In this document: piece by piece, positions 27,836-36,829 of the stretch
Layout: each line of letters begins with the position of its first letter
Numbering within the stretch: the first letter of the stretch is position 1
NCBI RefSeq assembly: GCF_021379005.1
Contig: NZ_CP075171.1
Coordinates: 2,604,001-2,668,000, forward strand
From: Leptodesmis sichuanensis A121
Lineage (GTDB): Bacteria > Cyanobacteriota > Cyanobacteriia > Leptolyngbyales > Leptolyngbyaceae
Direction of reading: 5' to 3'
DNA: 64,000 nucleotides
Made by a program: the position numbers and the translations under genes
Notes under the pieces: model-generated
Seen by the model: the letters and a program-made list of their open reading frames with translations, nothing else
Databases searched by the model: none
Told to the model about the DNA's origin: nothing

Positions 27836-28105
27836 CTACAACCGCTTGAGCAACTCGTCGTACTCTGCGTGTGTGCCAATCCAAAACCAGTAAATGTGGT
27901 CATCTTCCAACAAGCCAAGAACTCGGTAGTCCAAACTCACGCGCGCTGAATAAATTGGTTGGCGTTGGCTAACCCGCTTGAACTGAAGACTATTGTGGTA
28001 GGGATCTGAACGCCAAAGTTTATAAGCTTTGGTCGCTTGTTCTTGAATTGATGCAGGAAGCCCGTTCAGTTTCTTGCGAAACGCTTTTGTAACACTTGAT
28101 TTCAT
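27836..28105 (-). CDS. RelE/ParE-superfamily toxin
   Basis: 89 aa. MKSSVTKAFRKKLNGLPASI, YKLWRSDPYHNSLQFKRVSQ and YSARVSLDYRVLGLLEDDHI follow the RelE-fold pattern, ending in WFWIGTHAEYDELL with the conserved HxxYD. Translated 2 bp after the antitoxin. Typical of integron toxin-antitoxin cassettes, which stabilise large arrays. Confidence 0.9.
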   Translation of the reverse strand: MKSSVTKAFRKKLNGLPASIQEQATKAYKLWRSDPYHNSLQFKRVSQRQPIYSARVSLDYRVLGLLEDDHIYWFWIGTHAEYDELLKRL

Positions 28106-28107
28106 AA

Positions 28108-28338
28108 CTACGGTTGCAGCGGAAACACTTCGGCAAGAGGAGTGATATCACCCGCAGCAATTTCCTGGCGTACCATCTCAGCCATCCGATCCCACTGATC
28201 ATCCGTTGTAGAATCAAACCGGGATTTCCAGTTCTTTTCATCTTCTAACTCAGCAAGGAGACGAGCAGCAATCGCATCCTGCTCATCTTCTGGCAGTTTT
28301 TCAATTTCTGCGATGACTTGTTGCAGTAATTGAGTCAT
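28108..28338 (-). CDS. antitoxin partner of RelE-like toxin
   Basis: 76 aa. MTQLLQQVIAEIEKLPEDEQ DAIAARLL is the common N terminus of the small cyanobacterial antitoxins of this pairing; the acidic C-terminal half (FDSTTDDQWDRMAEM) would wrap the toxin. Upstream of the toxin, as in most type II systems. Confidence 0.85.
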   Translation of the reverse strand: MTQLLQQVIAEIEKLPEDEQDAIAARLLAELEDEKNWKSRFDSTTDDQWDRMAEMVRQEIAAGDITPLAEVFPLQP

Positions 28339-28843
28339 AGTTTTCCAACCTCGCTTGTCTACCTATCTATTAGAGTAACCTAGTTTTTCCTGGATCATAG
28401 GTTAGCTCTGAAGCTGCAATAACCCAGTTGGATCCAAGAATCCAGTTCACAAGAGTTATTATCAGAGCTGTTGCAATACTCAAAAGAGAAAAGCTTGAAA
28501 AGGGAATAATTGCTGCAAAAAAGAGAACTGCGCCGCCATAAGCTAACCAAGTCGTTGGATCATCCCAACGCATAACGGCAATCCGACCATTCTGTGGCAA
28601 GAGTCGAGGCATTAACCCACGAAAGAACAAAGGACCGCTTCTCGTCAGTTCTTCCCAAGTGGGTTTAGCATTTGTGTAGTCTGTATGAAATAGCGTTCTA
28701 CAAGCTTTTATAAAGAGGACAGTGACATACAAATGGGCAAGCGTAAACGCCGTAAAGATTACCCATGTGGGGTGCGATGCGAAAAAGATGGCTTTGAGGA
28801 GAGGCAGCAAAAGCTGAGAAAAGACAGGATATGCACAATGATC

Positions 28844-30421
28844 GGTGCAGAGTGAAAAAACATCCTGTCTCTAGTGAATATGAATATACCTGCAACCCTG
28901 GATCTCAACCAAGCCATTGAAACATTTAAGCAAACCATTGCCCCACTGCTGGCCGTGGGGGAAATTTCCAGTTGGGATGGAGTGGCGTTGAAAGCACGGG
29001 AGGAGGCAATCCGCGCCGCGGCTCTGGTGCTAGCCGGCCAGGTGATTGCCCTGCTGCTGCACGAACTCAGTGAGCATCCAGATAGCCAACGAGAAGCCAA
29101 CCAACGGACCCGCTCATCACGAGGCTTCATGGCTCGCAGTCAAGGCAAACGCCGGGTCAAGGTATTAACCGTAGGCAATGTCGTCGTTGAGTTCAAGGTG
29201 GGCTACATTCTCAATGGGGTCTCTCAGCAGAAGCGGAAAGGCAAGCGGAAAGCCGGTCAACGGGGGCCATCCCAGGGACAGGGATTCTATCCCCTGCTGC
29301 GTTGGTTGGGACTGGAAGAGCAAGTCAGTCCCCTGGTTTGGAGCGTGGTTGCAGCGGCAGGGATGCTGTCGAGGTCCTTTGCGCAAGCGACTGAGCAGTT
29401 GCAGCAATGGGGCATTGAGTTGAGTGAGAAACGGGTGGTGCGACTGACCTATGGTTTTGGTCAAATCGGCCTGGCGTTAACCGACCAGTGGCTGGCTCAG
29501 TTGCAGCAAGGCCAACTGCCCACTGGCCAGACCTTTGAGGGACAGAGAGTGGGGTTGAGTGTCGATGGCGGGCGCACCCGGTTGCGATACAACAAACGGG
29601 GTAGACGACGGGCGACCAAGCGGCGGGGGTATCGGGGGCATTGGCGAGAACCCAAACTATTCACCCTCTATGCCATCGATGAGCAGGGCCAGCGCATCAA
29701 TACAGTCAAATTACCGGTCATTAATGACGGCACCTTTACCGGTATCGAAGGATTCATGAGCCTGCTGGAGATGTATCTGGTCAAATTGGGGTTGTGCTGC
29801 CCAGCAAGTGTTGCTGCTAGCCGATGGCGCTCCTTGGATTTGGCACCGGATTCCCGCCCTTCTGGAACGCTTGGGCCTGCCCAAAGACCGACTGATTGAG
29901 TTGATTGACTTTTACCATGCCAGTCAGCATTTGAAGGATTTTGCTGAGGCGGCTTTTAGCAAAGCTCAAGTGGCACGGAAATGGTTCGAGGCGGCTCGTT
30001 CTAGCCTCAAACGGGGTAAGTTGGCGCAACTCCTGACACAGATGCAGCAGATTCTGGCTCAGAAACACACGCGCCAACAACGCAAGGCAATGACAACCCC
30101 ATTCAACTACTTTAATGACCAACCCCAGCGCTTTGCCTATGGGCAGGTACAGGCAATGAATCTACCGATTGGCAGTGGAGCCATTGAGAGTCTAATCCGC
30201 CAGGTGGTCAACCTGCGGCTCAAGGGAAATGGCAAGTTTTGGTTGCCTGAACATGCAGAAATTCTGCTTCAAGGTCGCTGTTATTGGGCGGCAGGACGAT
30301 GGGACACCTTCTGTGCTGAAATTTTGACTGCCAAACTCGATGCCAAGCGGCTAGAAATTGTCGAGCCCAATGCGAGTGACTTAGCGGTGGCCTAACCTAC
30401 CCATTTTTTCCGCTTGGCACC
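28844..30421 (+). mobile_element. insertion sequence with DDE transposase (ISKra4-like?)
   Basis: Inverted ends GGTGCAGAGTGAAAAAA / GGTGCCAAGCGGAAAAA, about 1578 bp. No convincing target duplication is visible, and a few bases of the target may have been lost. Confidence 0.75.
28880..30395 (+). pseudogene. DDE transposase, frameshifted
   Basis: The first part (to 29899) contains VGLSVDGGRTRLRYNKRGRR and GHWREPKLFTLYAIDEQGQ. The second (29808-30395) contains LLLADGAPWIWHRIPALLER, LIDFYHASQHLKDFAEAAF and LPIGSGAIESLIRQVVNLRL. One shift near 29800-29810 (TGCTGCCCAGCAAGTGTTGC) separates them. The layout (D, D, IGSG, E) resembles ISKra4-type enzymes, but family is uncertain. It could be a real mutation or recoding. 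Confidence 0.7.
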
Positions 30422-30592
30422 CCCCATGTGTAGCCTGTATCAAATTCAACATCTATTCCAGGAATCTTGAACTTTGCTGCAGCAGTTATCTTGGTGGCTA
30501 CAACCACGATTGCAACCACAAGAGCAGTACTAACAAGCTTATCGATCCAAGTTGCGGTGCTAATCACAGCTTTACTTGCAATGCTTTCAGCC

Positions 30593-31990
30593 GAGCTATG
30601 TTTAATTCTGGTGTACGGCAAGAATGAAAAAACGGCGTACCCTGCTGGATAGAAACAAACACCAGCAAACAGGAATACACCGATGACTCAAGATAAACTG
30701 GTTTCATTCAAAACACCAGATGAGCCTGGAACATTTAGCGATGCGCTGACTGAACTGGTTCGTAACGGTGCGCGTCAAATCATTGCCCAAGCAGTTGAAG
30801 TCGAGTTGCAGGAGTTTTTAGCCCAATACCAGAGCCTCAAAGATGAGCAAGGACGACAGGCGGTCGTGCGCAATGGCTACTTGCCTGAACGAAGCATTGT
30901 GACTGGGGTTGGAGCGGTTGAAATTCAAGTTCCGAAAGTGCGAGACCGAAGCGGACAGGGGATTAAGTTTAATTCGCTGTTGTTGCCGCCGTATTTGAAG
31001 CGCGCTCAAAGTGTTGAGGAGGTGTTGCCCTGGTTGTACCTCAAAGGAGTCTCGACTGGGGATTTTTCAGAAGCTTTGGCATCGTTGCTGGGCACCCAGG
31101 CAGACGGGTTATCTGCGAGTACCATCAGCCGCCTCAAAGCGAAGTGGACTCAGGAGCACCAGCAGTGGCAACAGCGAACGCTCAGTGGCAAGCGGTATGT
31201 GTATGTTTGGGCAGATGGGATTTACTTCAACATCCGCAACGAAGATGACCGACAATGTATTTTAGTCCTGATCGGAGTGACGGATACGGGCAGCAAGGAA
31301 TTGCTCGGACTCGAAGCTGGATTTCGCGAGTCCGAGTTGAGTTGGAAACCGTTGTTGTTACGCTTACAAGACCAGGGACTCAAGCAAGCACCAGAGTTGG
31401 CGATTGGAGATGGTGCATTGGGATTTTGGAAAGCCCTCGCGCAGGTATTTCCGTCCACCCGCATCCAACGTTGTTGGGTGCATAAAACGGCGAATGTCCT
31501 CAACCACTTACCTAAAAGCCAGCAACCCCACGCCAAGTCGGCTTTACATCAAATCTACCTGGCAGCCACCAAAGATGAGGCAGAAAAGGCTTTTGAGCGA
31601 TTCATCAAAACCTACGCAGCCAAGTATCCTAAAGCCACGGAGTGTTTAGCCAAAGACCGATCCGCATTGTTGGCATTCTATGATTTCCCGGCTGAGCATT
31701 GGGTGCATCTGCGCACCACCAATCCAATTGAATCCACTTTTGCCACGGTGCGCTTGAGAACCGATAAAACGCGAGGCTGTGTCTCCCAGGACAGCATTCT
31801 GTCGTTGGTCTTCAAGCTTGTCCAGAGCGCTCAGAAGCGATGGTTACGGATTCGAGGCTTCAAACGATTAGGGGAGGTGATTGAAGGAGTCAAATTCAAG
31901 GATGGAATTCGCGTTGATTTACATCCCGATTCAGGAGTCAGTCAGGACGCTGCTTGATTCTTCTTCATACACCACATTTGACAATAACTC
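30593..31990 (+). mobile_element. IS256-family element, intact
   Basis: 1398 bp, ends GAGCTATGTTTAATTCTGGT / GAGTTATTGTCAAATGTGGT (inverted), with the perfect 8-bp duplication TTTCAGCC (30585-30592, 31991-31998). It interrupts the membrane protein gene directly after its start codon. Confidence 0.95.
30683..31957 (+). CDS. IS256-family (mutator type) transposase
   Basis: 424 aa, complete. Motifs: VRNGYLPERSIVTGVGAVEI, YVWADGIYFNIRNEDDRQCI (first D), ELAIGDGALGFWKALAQVF (second D), RCWVHKTANVLNHLP, and TTNPIESTFATVRLR (catalytic E). The single intact frame and perfect duplication suggest recent movement. Confidence 0.95.
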   Translation: MTQDKLVSFKTPDEPGTFSDALTELVRNGARQIIAQAVEVELQEFLAQYQSLKDEQGRQAVVRNGYLPERSIVTGVGAVEIQVPKVRDRSGQGIKFNSLLLPPYLKRAQSVEEVLPWLYLKGVSTGDFSEALASLLGTQADGLSASTISRLKAKWTQEHQQWQQRTLSGKRYVYVWADGIYFNIRNEDDRQCILVLIGVTDTGSKELLGLEAGFRESELSWKPLLLRLQDQGLKQAPELAIGDGALGFWKALAQVFPSTRIQRCWVHKTANVLNHLPKSQQPHAKSALHQIYLAATKDEAEKAFERFIKTYAAKYPKATECLAKDRSALLAFYDFPAEHWVHLRTTNPIESTFATVRLRTDKTRGCVSQDSILSLVFKLVQSAQKRWLRIRGFKRLGEVIEGVKFKDGIRVDLHPDSGVSQDAA

Positions 31991-32093
31991 TTTCAGCCAT
32001 CCTTGACTCCACTAAGGGAATTTAAATGGTCTAACTGGATACTGGACACCAGCAGATAATTTCCGAGACATATCCTCACCGAAAGATGAAGTC

Positions 32094-32177
32094 GCCTAAC
32101 GTTGCTGTTCAGCGGTTGCAAAAGCTATCAAACGCAGCCACGATCGCTCACCAATCCGTTGCAACAGCGTTGTTAGC
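32094..32177 (-). other. attC R12
   Basis: R' on the minus strand is GTTAGGC (perfect core), because the downstream cassette starts TTAGGCGAC; loop of the CGATCGTGGCTG type. Confidence 0.9.
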
Positions 32178-32735
32178 TCAGCGACGCACTGTGCTGCTTC
32201 GCAGATACCGCAAGGGTCGCCCTCCAACTACGCCTCACCCCCAATCTCCTGGGCGGTTTCGGGATCACCGATCGCCCCTCGCTACGGCCCTCACCGAAAC
32301 CCTTCTGGGTGCTTTCGCAATCACAGCTAACCCGCAAACCACGGCCTTGCCTGACAAGCTTCTGGGCGGTTTCGGGCTAACCGATCCCGCTGAAGAACGA
32401 GTGCAAGGTCTGGATGCGGAGCTAGCTAACGTTGCTGTTCAGCGGTTGCAAAAGCTATCAAACGCAGCCACGATCGCTCACCAATCCGTTGCAACAGCGT
32501 TGTTAGCTCAGCGACGCACTGATCGACCTTCAACCACGCCTCACTCACAATCTCCTGGCCGGTTTCGGGATCACCGATCGCCCCTCGCTATGGCCCTCAC
32601 TAACCATTGTCTGGGTGCTTTCGCAATCACAGCTAACCCGCAAACCACGGCCTCGACTGACAACTTTTTGGGCGGTTTCGGGCTGACCGATCACGCTGAA
32701 GAACGAGTGCAAGGTCTGGCGGCGGAGCTAGCTAA
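32100..32735 (-). repeat. two non-coding cassettes, minus orientation
   Basis: 32100-32429 (330 bp, long form with the CCTTGCGGTATCTGCGAAGC insertion) and 32430-32735 (306 bp). They separate the RelE cassette from the DUF433 cassette. Confidence 0.85.
32425..32507 (-). other. attC R11
   Basis: 83 bp, CGATCGTGGCTG loop type. Confidence 0.9.
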
Positions 32736-32816
32736 CGGTGAAGCTCAACGGCGGTAATCAACCTGTGGCTCTCGCCCAATCAACCAGCGCCCGTCCGTTG
32801 CAGCGAAGTGTTAGCC
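32731..32816 (-). other. attC R10 (end of DUF433/membrane cassette)
   Basis: Minus strand: R'' GGCTAAC, L'' TCGCTGCAACGG, L' CCGTTGAGCTTC with the extra G, R' GTTAGC; 86 bp. Confidence 0.9.
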
Positions 32817-32856
32817 TGTTCTAGACTTAGGTATACACAACCGACCTGTCTATATT

Positions 32857-33087
32857 ATGAGCTATCGCGATATCATTACGATTGAGCCTGATAAGCGTGG
32901 TGGCAAGCCCTGCATCCGCCGGATGCGGATTACGGTCTACGATGTCTTGGGTTGGCTAGCGGCTGGCATGTCTAACGATGAGATCATCGACGACTTTCCA
33001 GAATTAACGGAAACTGACATTAGGGCCTGCTTGGAATTTGCCGCTGACCGTGAACATCGTTTAGTCGCATCGGTGAGTGCTGCTTGA
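32857..33087 (+). CDS. DUF433 antitoxin
   Basis: 76 aa. MSYRDIITIEPDKRGGKPCI RRMRITVYDVL and the HTH-like AAGMSNDEIIDDFPELTETD are the DUF433 signature. It pairs with the overlapping DUF5615 gene. The pair is transcribed against the cassette direction, so it needs its own promoter in the 32817-32856 region or within the attC loop. Confidence 0.93.
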   Translation: MSYRDIITIEPDKRGGKPCIRRMRITVYDVLGWLAAGMSNDEIIDDFPELTETDIRACLEFAADREHRLVASVSAA

Positions 33088-33416
33088 AACTACTGTTCGA
33101 TCAAAATCTTAGCCGTAAGCTGGTTAATCGTCTAGCAGATATTTTTCCTGGATCTAGCCATGTTCAGTTTCATGAACTTGCAGAGAAAACAGACACCGAG
33201 ATCTGGGAGTTTGCTAAAACAAACGATTTCTGTATTGTGACTCAGGATGCAGACTTTGCTGAGAGAAGCCGACTATACGGCTCTCCACCTAAAGTTGTTT
33301 GGCTACGGTGTGGTAATGCACCAACTAGAGAGATTGAACATCTGATTCGATCTGGTTCAGAAGCAATTCAAGAGCTTTTGAGGAATTCCAATCTTCATTG
33401 TCTGGAGCTATATTAG
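33084..33416 (+). CDS. DUF5615 PIN-like toxin
   Basis: 110 aa starting TTG 33084, overlapping the antitoxin stop by 4 bases. MKLLFDQNLSRKLVNRLADI, the D in IVTQDADFAERS and PPKVVWLRCGNAPTREIEHL are typical of the DUF5615/Mut7-C PIN branch. Complete length. Confidence 0.92.
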   Translation: MKLLFDQNLSRKLVNRLADIFPGSSHVQFHELAEKTDTEIWEFAKTNDFCIVTQDADFAERSRLYGSPPKVVWLRCGNAPTREIEHLIRSGSEAIQELLRNSNLHCLELY

Positions 33417-33432
33417 ATCATCGTGATTAGGC

Positions 33433-33948
33433 TTATTTCAAACCATAAGCTAGAAGACGGATCCAGACACTTAAGATGGCTATCCAACCTAGAGTAATGT
33501 ACCATTGACGACCGAAGAAAAAGAAAACGCCAAGGCTAGTAATTATCAGCCCCAAGCAAGCCATAAACCCCCAGATGATTTTTGCACCTGATGGTCCAGA
33601 GGGATGATTAAGCTCACTGAAGCTACCATCTATCTGGCATAATTGCCTCTCAAGACTTTTCATAATCTTACGTGCCCGTGCCATTGTGTATAACATTGCT
33701 GCTGTACCAAAACCAATTACGAGAAGCGGTAGACCAGCACCATATCGAACTTGAGGATCGAAACCCCAGTTCTTTATATCTACAATTTTAGAAACTGTTA
33801 CTTCATTTACTAATAGCGAAATAGCAATAAATATCGCTCCCAAAATAACGGATGGCCATTGAAATTGTGTGCTGTTATGATGTATCCACAAATCTATAAG
33901 TGCGGAATATCGGGAGTCATTAGGGCTCTGAGGTTCTAATTTTTCCAT
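33433..33948 (-). CDS. four-helix membrane protein, unknown
   Basis: 171 aa, reading with the cassette direction, about 90 bp after the cassette cut. Four hydrophobic segments: VILGAIFIAISLLVNEV, LPLLVIGFGTAAMLYTM, IIWGFMACLGLIITSLGVFF and WYITLGWIAILSVWIRLLAY. A soluble loop with KIMKSLERQLCQID lies between helices 2 and 3. It resembles small two-plus-two helix effector membrane proteins, but no family is recognised. Convergent with the toxin pair, whose stop is 16 bp away. Confidence 0.75.
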   Translation of the reverse strand: MEKLEPQSPNDSRYSALIDLWIHHNSTQFQWPSVILGAIFIAISLLVNEVTVSKIVDIKNWGFDPQVRYGAGLPLLVIGFGTAAMLYTMARARKIMKSLERQLCQIDGSFSELNHPSGPSGAKIIWGFMACLGLIITSLGVFFFFGRQWYITLGWIAILSVWIRLLAYGLK

Positions 33949-34035
33949 GTTTACAGCATCAACTAGAACTTAGGACAACTTCAATGGTTTGCAGAGACTC
34001 AGTGTTAGCGCAAGTGGAATTTGAACTACGAGCAG

Positions 34036-34118
34036 GCTAACGTTGCTGTTCAGCGGTTGCAAAAGCTATCAAACGCAGCCACGATCGCTCACCAATCCGT
34101 TGCAACAGCGTTGTTAGC
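34036..34118 (-). other. attC R9
   Basis: 83 bp, CGATCGTGGCTG loop type. Confidence 0.9.
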
Positions 34119-34341
34119 TCAGCGACGCACTGATCGACCTTCAACCACGCCTCACTCACAATCTCCTGGCCGGTTGCGGGATCACCGATCGCCCCTCGTT
34201 ATGGCCCTTACCGACACCCTGCTGGGCGCTTTCGCAACCACCAACAGGACTCAAATGACGGCCTCAACTGACAAGCTTCTGGGCGGTTTCGGGCTGACCA
34301 ATCCCGCTGAAGAACGAGTGTAAGGTCTGGATGCGGAGCTA

Positions 34342-34426
34342 GCTAACGGTGCTGTTCAGCGGTTGCGGATCAATCTTGCTCCCCTACAGCCAGAACTCAC
34401 CAATCCGTTGCAACAGCGTTGTTAGC
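34342..34426 (-). other. attC R8
   Basis: 85 bp; loop CGGATCAATCTTGCTCC on the plus strand; closes the long 332-bp cassette. Confidence 0.9.
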
Positions 34427-34673
34427 TCAGCGACGCACCGTGCTGCTTCGCAGATACCGCAAGGGTCGCCCCCTAACCACGCCTCACCCCCAATCTCCTG
34501 GCCGGTTTCGGGATCACCGATCGCCCCTCGCTATGGCCCTCACCGACACCCTGCTGGGCGCTTTCGCAACCACCAACAGGACTCAAATGACGGCCTCAAC
34601 TGACAAGCTTCTGGGCGGTTTCGGGCTGACCGATCCCGCTGAAGAACGAGTGCAAGGACTGAGCGCGGAGCTA

Positions 34674-34758
34674 GCTAACGTTGCTGTTCAGCGGTTGCGG
34701 ATCAATCTTGCTCCCCTACAGCCAGAACTCACCAATCCGTTGCAACAGCGTTGTTAGC
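34674..34758 (-). other. attC R7
   Basis: 85 bp, CGGATCAATCTTGC loop. Confidence 0.9.
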
Positions 34759-34981
34759 TCAGCGACGCACAGATCGCCCTTCAACCACGCCTCACCCCCA
34801 ATCTCCTGGCCGGTTTTGGGATGCCCGATCGCCTCTCGCTATGGCCCTCACCGAAACCCTTCTGGGTGCTTTCGCAATCACAGCTAACCCGCAAACCACG
34901 GCCTTGCCTGACAAGCTTCTGGGCGGTTTCGGGCTAACCGATCCCGCTGAAGCACGAGTGCAAGGTCTGGATGCGGAGCTA

Positions 34982-35066
34982 GCTAACGTTGCTGTTCAGC
35001 GGTTGCGGATCAATCTTGCTCCCCTACAGCCAGAACTCACCAATCCGTTGCAACAGCGTTGTTAGC
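34982..35066 (-). other. attC R6
   Basis: 85 bp, CGGATCAATCTTGC loop. Confidence 0.9.
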
Positions 35067-35289
35067 TCAGCGACGCACTGATCGCCCTTCAACCACGCCT
35101 CACCCCCAATCTCCTGGCCGGTTTTGGGATGCCCGATCGCCTCTCGCTATGGCCCTCACCGACACCCTTCTGGGCGCTTTCGCAACCACAGCTAACCCGC
35201 AAACCACGGCCTTGCCTGACAAGCTTCTGGGCGGTTTCGGGCTAACCGATCCCGCTGAAGCACGAGTGCAAGGTCTGGATGCGGAGCTA

Positions 35290-35374
35290 GCTAACGTTGC
35301 TGTTCAGCGGTTGCAGATCAACCTTGCTCCCCTACAGCCAGAACTCACCAATCCGTTGCAACAGCGTTGTTAGC
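35290..35374 (-). other. attC R5
   Basis: 85 bp, CAGATCAACCTTGC loop. Confidence 0.9.
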
Positions 35375-35597
35375 TCAGCGACGCACTGATCGCCCCCTAA
35401 CCACGCCTCACTCACAATCTCCTGGGCGGTTTCGGGATCACCGATCGCCCCTCGCTACGGCCCTCACCGACACCCTGCTGGGCGCTTTCGCAACCACCAA
35501 CAGGACTCAAATGACGGCCTTGCCTGACAAGCTTCTGAGCGGTTTCGGGCTGACCAATCCCGCTGAAGAACGAGTGCAAGGTCTGGCGGCGGAGCTA

Positions 35598-35682
35598 GCT
35601 AACGGTGCTGTTCAGCGGTTGCAGATCAACCTTGCTCCCCTACAGCCAGAACTCACCAATCCGTTGCAACAGCGTTGTTAGC
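35598..35682 (-). other. attC R4
   Basis: 85 bp, CAGATCAACCTTGC loop; R'-side spacer is the GGT/ACC form. Confidence 0.9.
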
Positions 35683-35905
35683 TCAGCGACGCACTGATCG
35701 CCCCCTAACCACGCCTCACCCCCAATCTCCTGGGCGGTTTCGGGATCACCGATCGCCCCTCGCTATGGCCCTCACTAACCATTGTCTGGGTGCTTTCGCA
35801 ATCACAGCTAACCCGCAAACCACGGCCTCGACTGACAACTTTTTGGGCGGTTTCGGGCTGACCGATCCCGCTGAAGCACGAGTGCAAGGTCTGGCGGCGG
35901 AGCTA

Positions 35906-35990
35906 GCTAACGTTGCTGTTCAGCGGTTGCAGATCAACCTTGCTCCCCTACAGCCAGAACTCACCAATCCGTTGCAACAGCGTTGTTAGC
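35906..35990 (-). other. attC R3
   Basis: 85 bp, CAGATCAACCTTGC loop. Confidence 0.9.
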
Positions 35991-36213
35991 TCAGCGACGC
36001 ACTGATCGCCCCCTAACCACGCCTCACTCACAATCTCCTGGGCGGTTTCGGGATCACCGATCGCCCCTCGCTACGGCCCTCACCGACACCCTGCTGGGCG
36101 CTTTCGCAACCACCAACAGGACTCAAATGACGGCCTTGCCTGACAAGCTTCTGAGCGGTTTCGGGCTGACCAATCCCGCTGAAGAACGAGTGCAAGGTCT
36201 GGCGGCGGAGCTA

Positions 36214-36298
36214 GCTAACGTTGCTGTTCAGCGGTTGCAGATCAACCTTGCTCCCCTACAGCCAGAACTCACCAATCCGTTGCAACAGCGTTGTTAGC
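36214..36298 (-). other. attC R2
   Basis: 85 bp, identical to attC R3 by eye. Confidence 0.9.
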
Positions 36299-36521
36299 TC
36301 AGCGACGCACTGATCGCCCCCTAACCACGCCTCACTCACAATCTCCTGGGCGGTTTCGGGATCACCGATCGCCCCTCGCTACGGCCCTCACCGACACCCT
36401 GCTGGGCGCTTTCGCAACCACCAACAGGACTCAAATGACGGCCTTGCCTGACAAGCTTCTGAGCGGTTTCGGGCTGACCAATCCCGCTGAAGAACGAGTG
36501 CAAGGTCTGGCGGCGGAGCTA

Positions 36522-36606
36522 GCTAACGTTGCTGTTCAGCGGTTGCGGATCAATCTTGCTCCCCTACAGCCAGAACTCACCAATCCGTTGCAACAGCGTT
36601 GTTAGC
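36522..36606 (-). other. attC R1
   Basis: 85 bp, CGGATCAATCTTGC loop; attC of the cassette nearest the right platform. Confidence 0.9.
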
Positions 36607-36829
36607 TCAGCGACGCACAGATCGCCCTTCAACCACGCCTCACCCCCAATCTCCTGGCCGGTTTTGGGATGCCCGATCGCCTCTCGCTATGGCCCTCACC
36701 GACACCCTTCTGGGCGCTTTCGCAACCACAGCTAACCCGCAAACCACGGCCTTGCCTGACAAGCTTCTGGGCGGTTTCGGGCTGACCGATCACGCTGAAG
36801 CACGAGTGCAAGGACTGAGCGCGGAGTTA

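Larger units (their letters stand above)
28370..32000 (-). pseudogene. cassette membrane protein disrupted by two ISs
   Basis: ATG is at 32000, after AAGG; MA joins ESIASKAVISTATWIDKLVS (30592 leftwards) once IS256 and one TTTCAGCC copy are removed. Frame continues to FKIPGIDVEFDTGYTW near 30425, is broken by the second IS (28844-30421) and resumes as VFSQLLLPLLKAIFFASH, ending SELTYDPGKTRLL. Hydrophobic stretches LVSTALVVAIVVVATKIT, WVIFTAFTLAHLYVTVLFIK and AYGGAVLFFAAIIPF suggest four or more helices. Family not recognised. It precedes the RelE pair in the same cassette (27748-32099). Confidence 0.75.

Noticed and set aside
23921-31990. IS256 composite transposon
   Set aside because: The right copy has its own perfect 8-bp duplication on both sides, so it inserted alone; the left copy is truncated.
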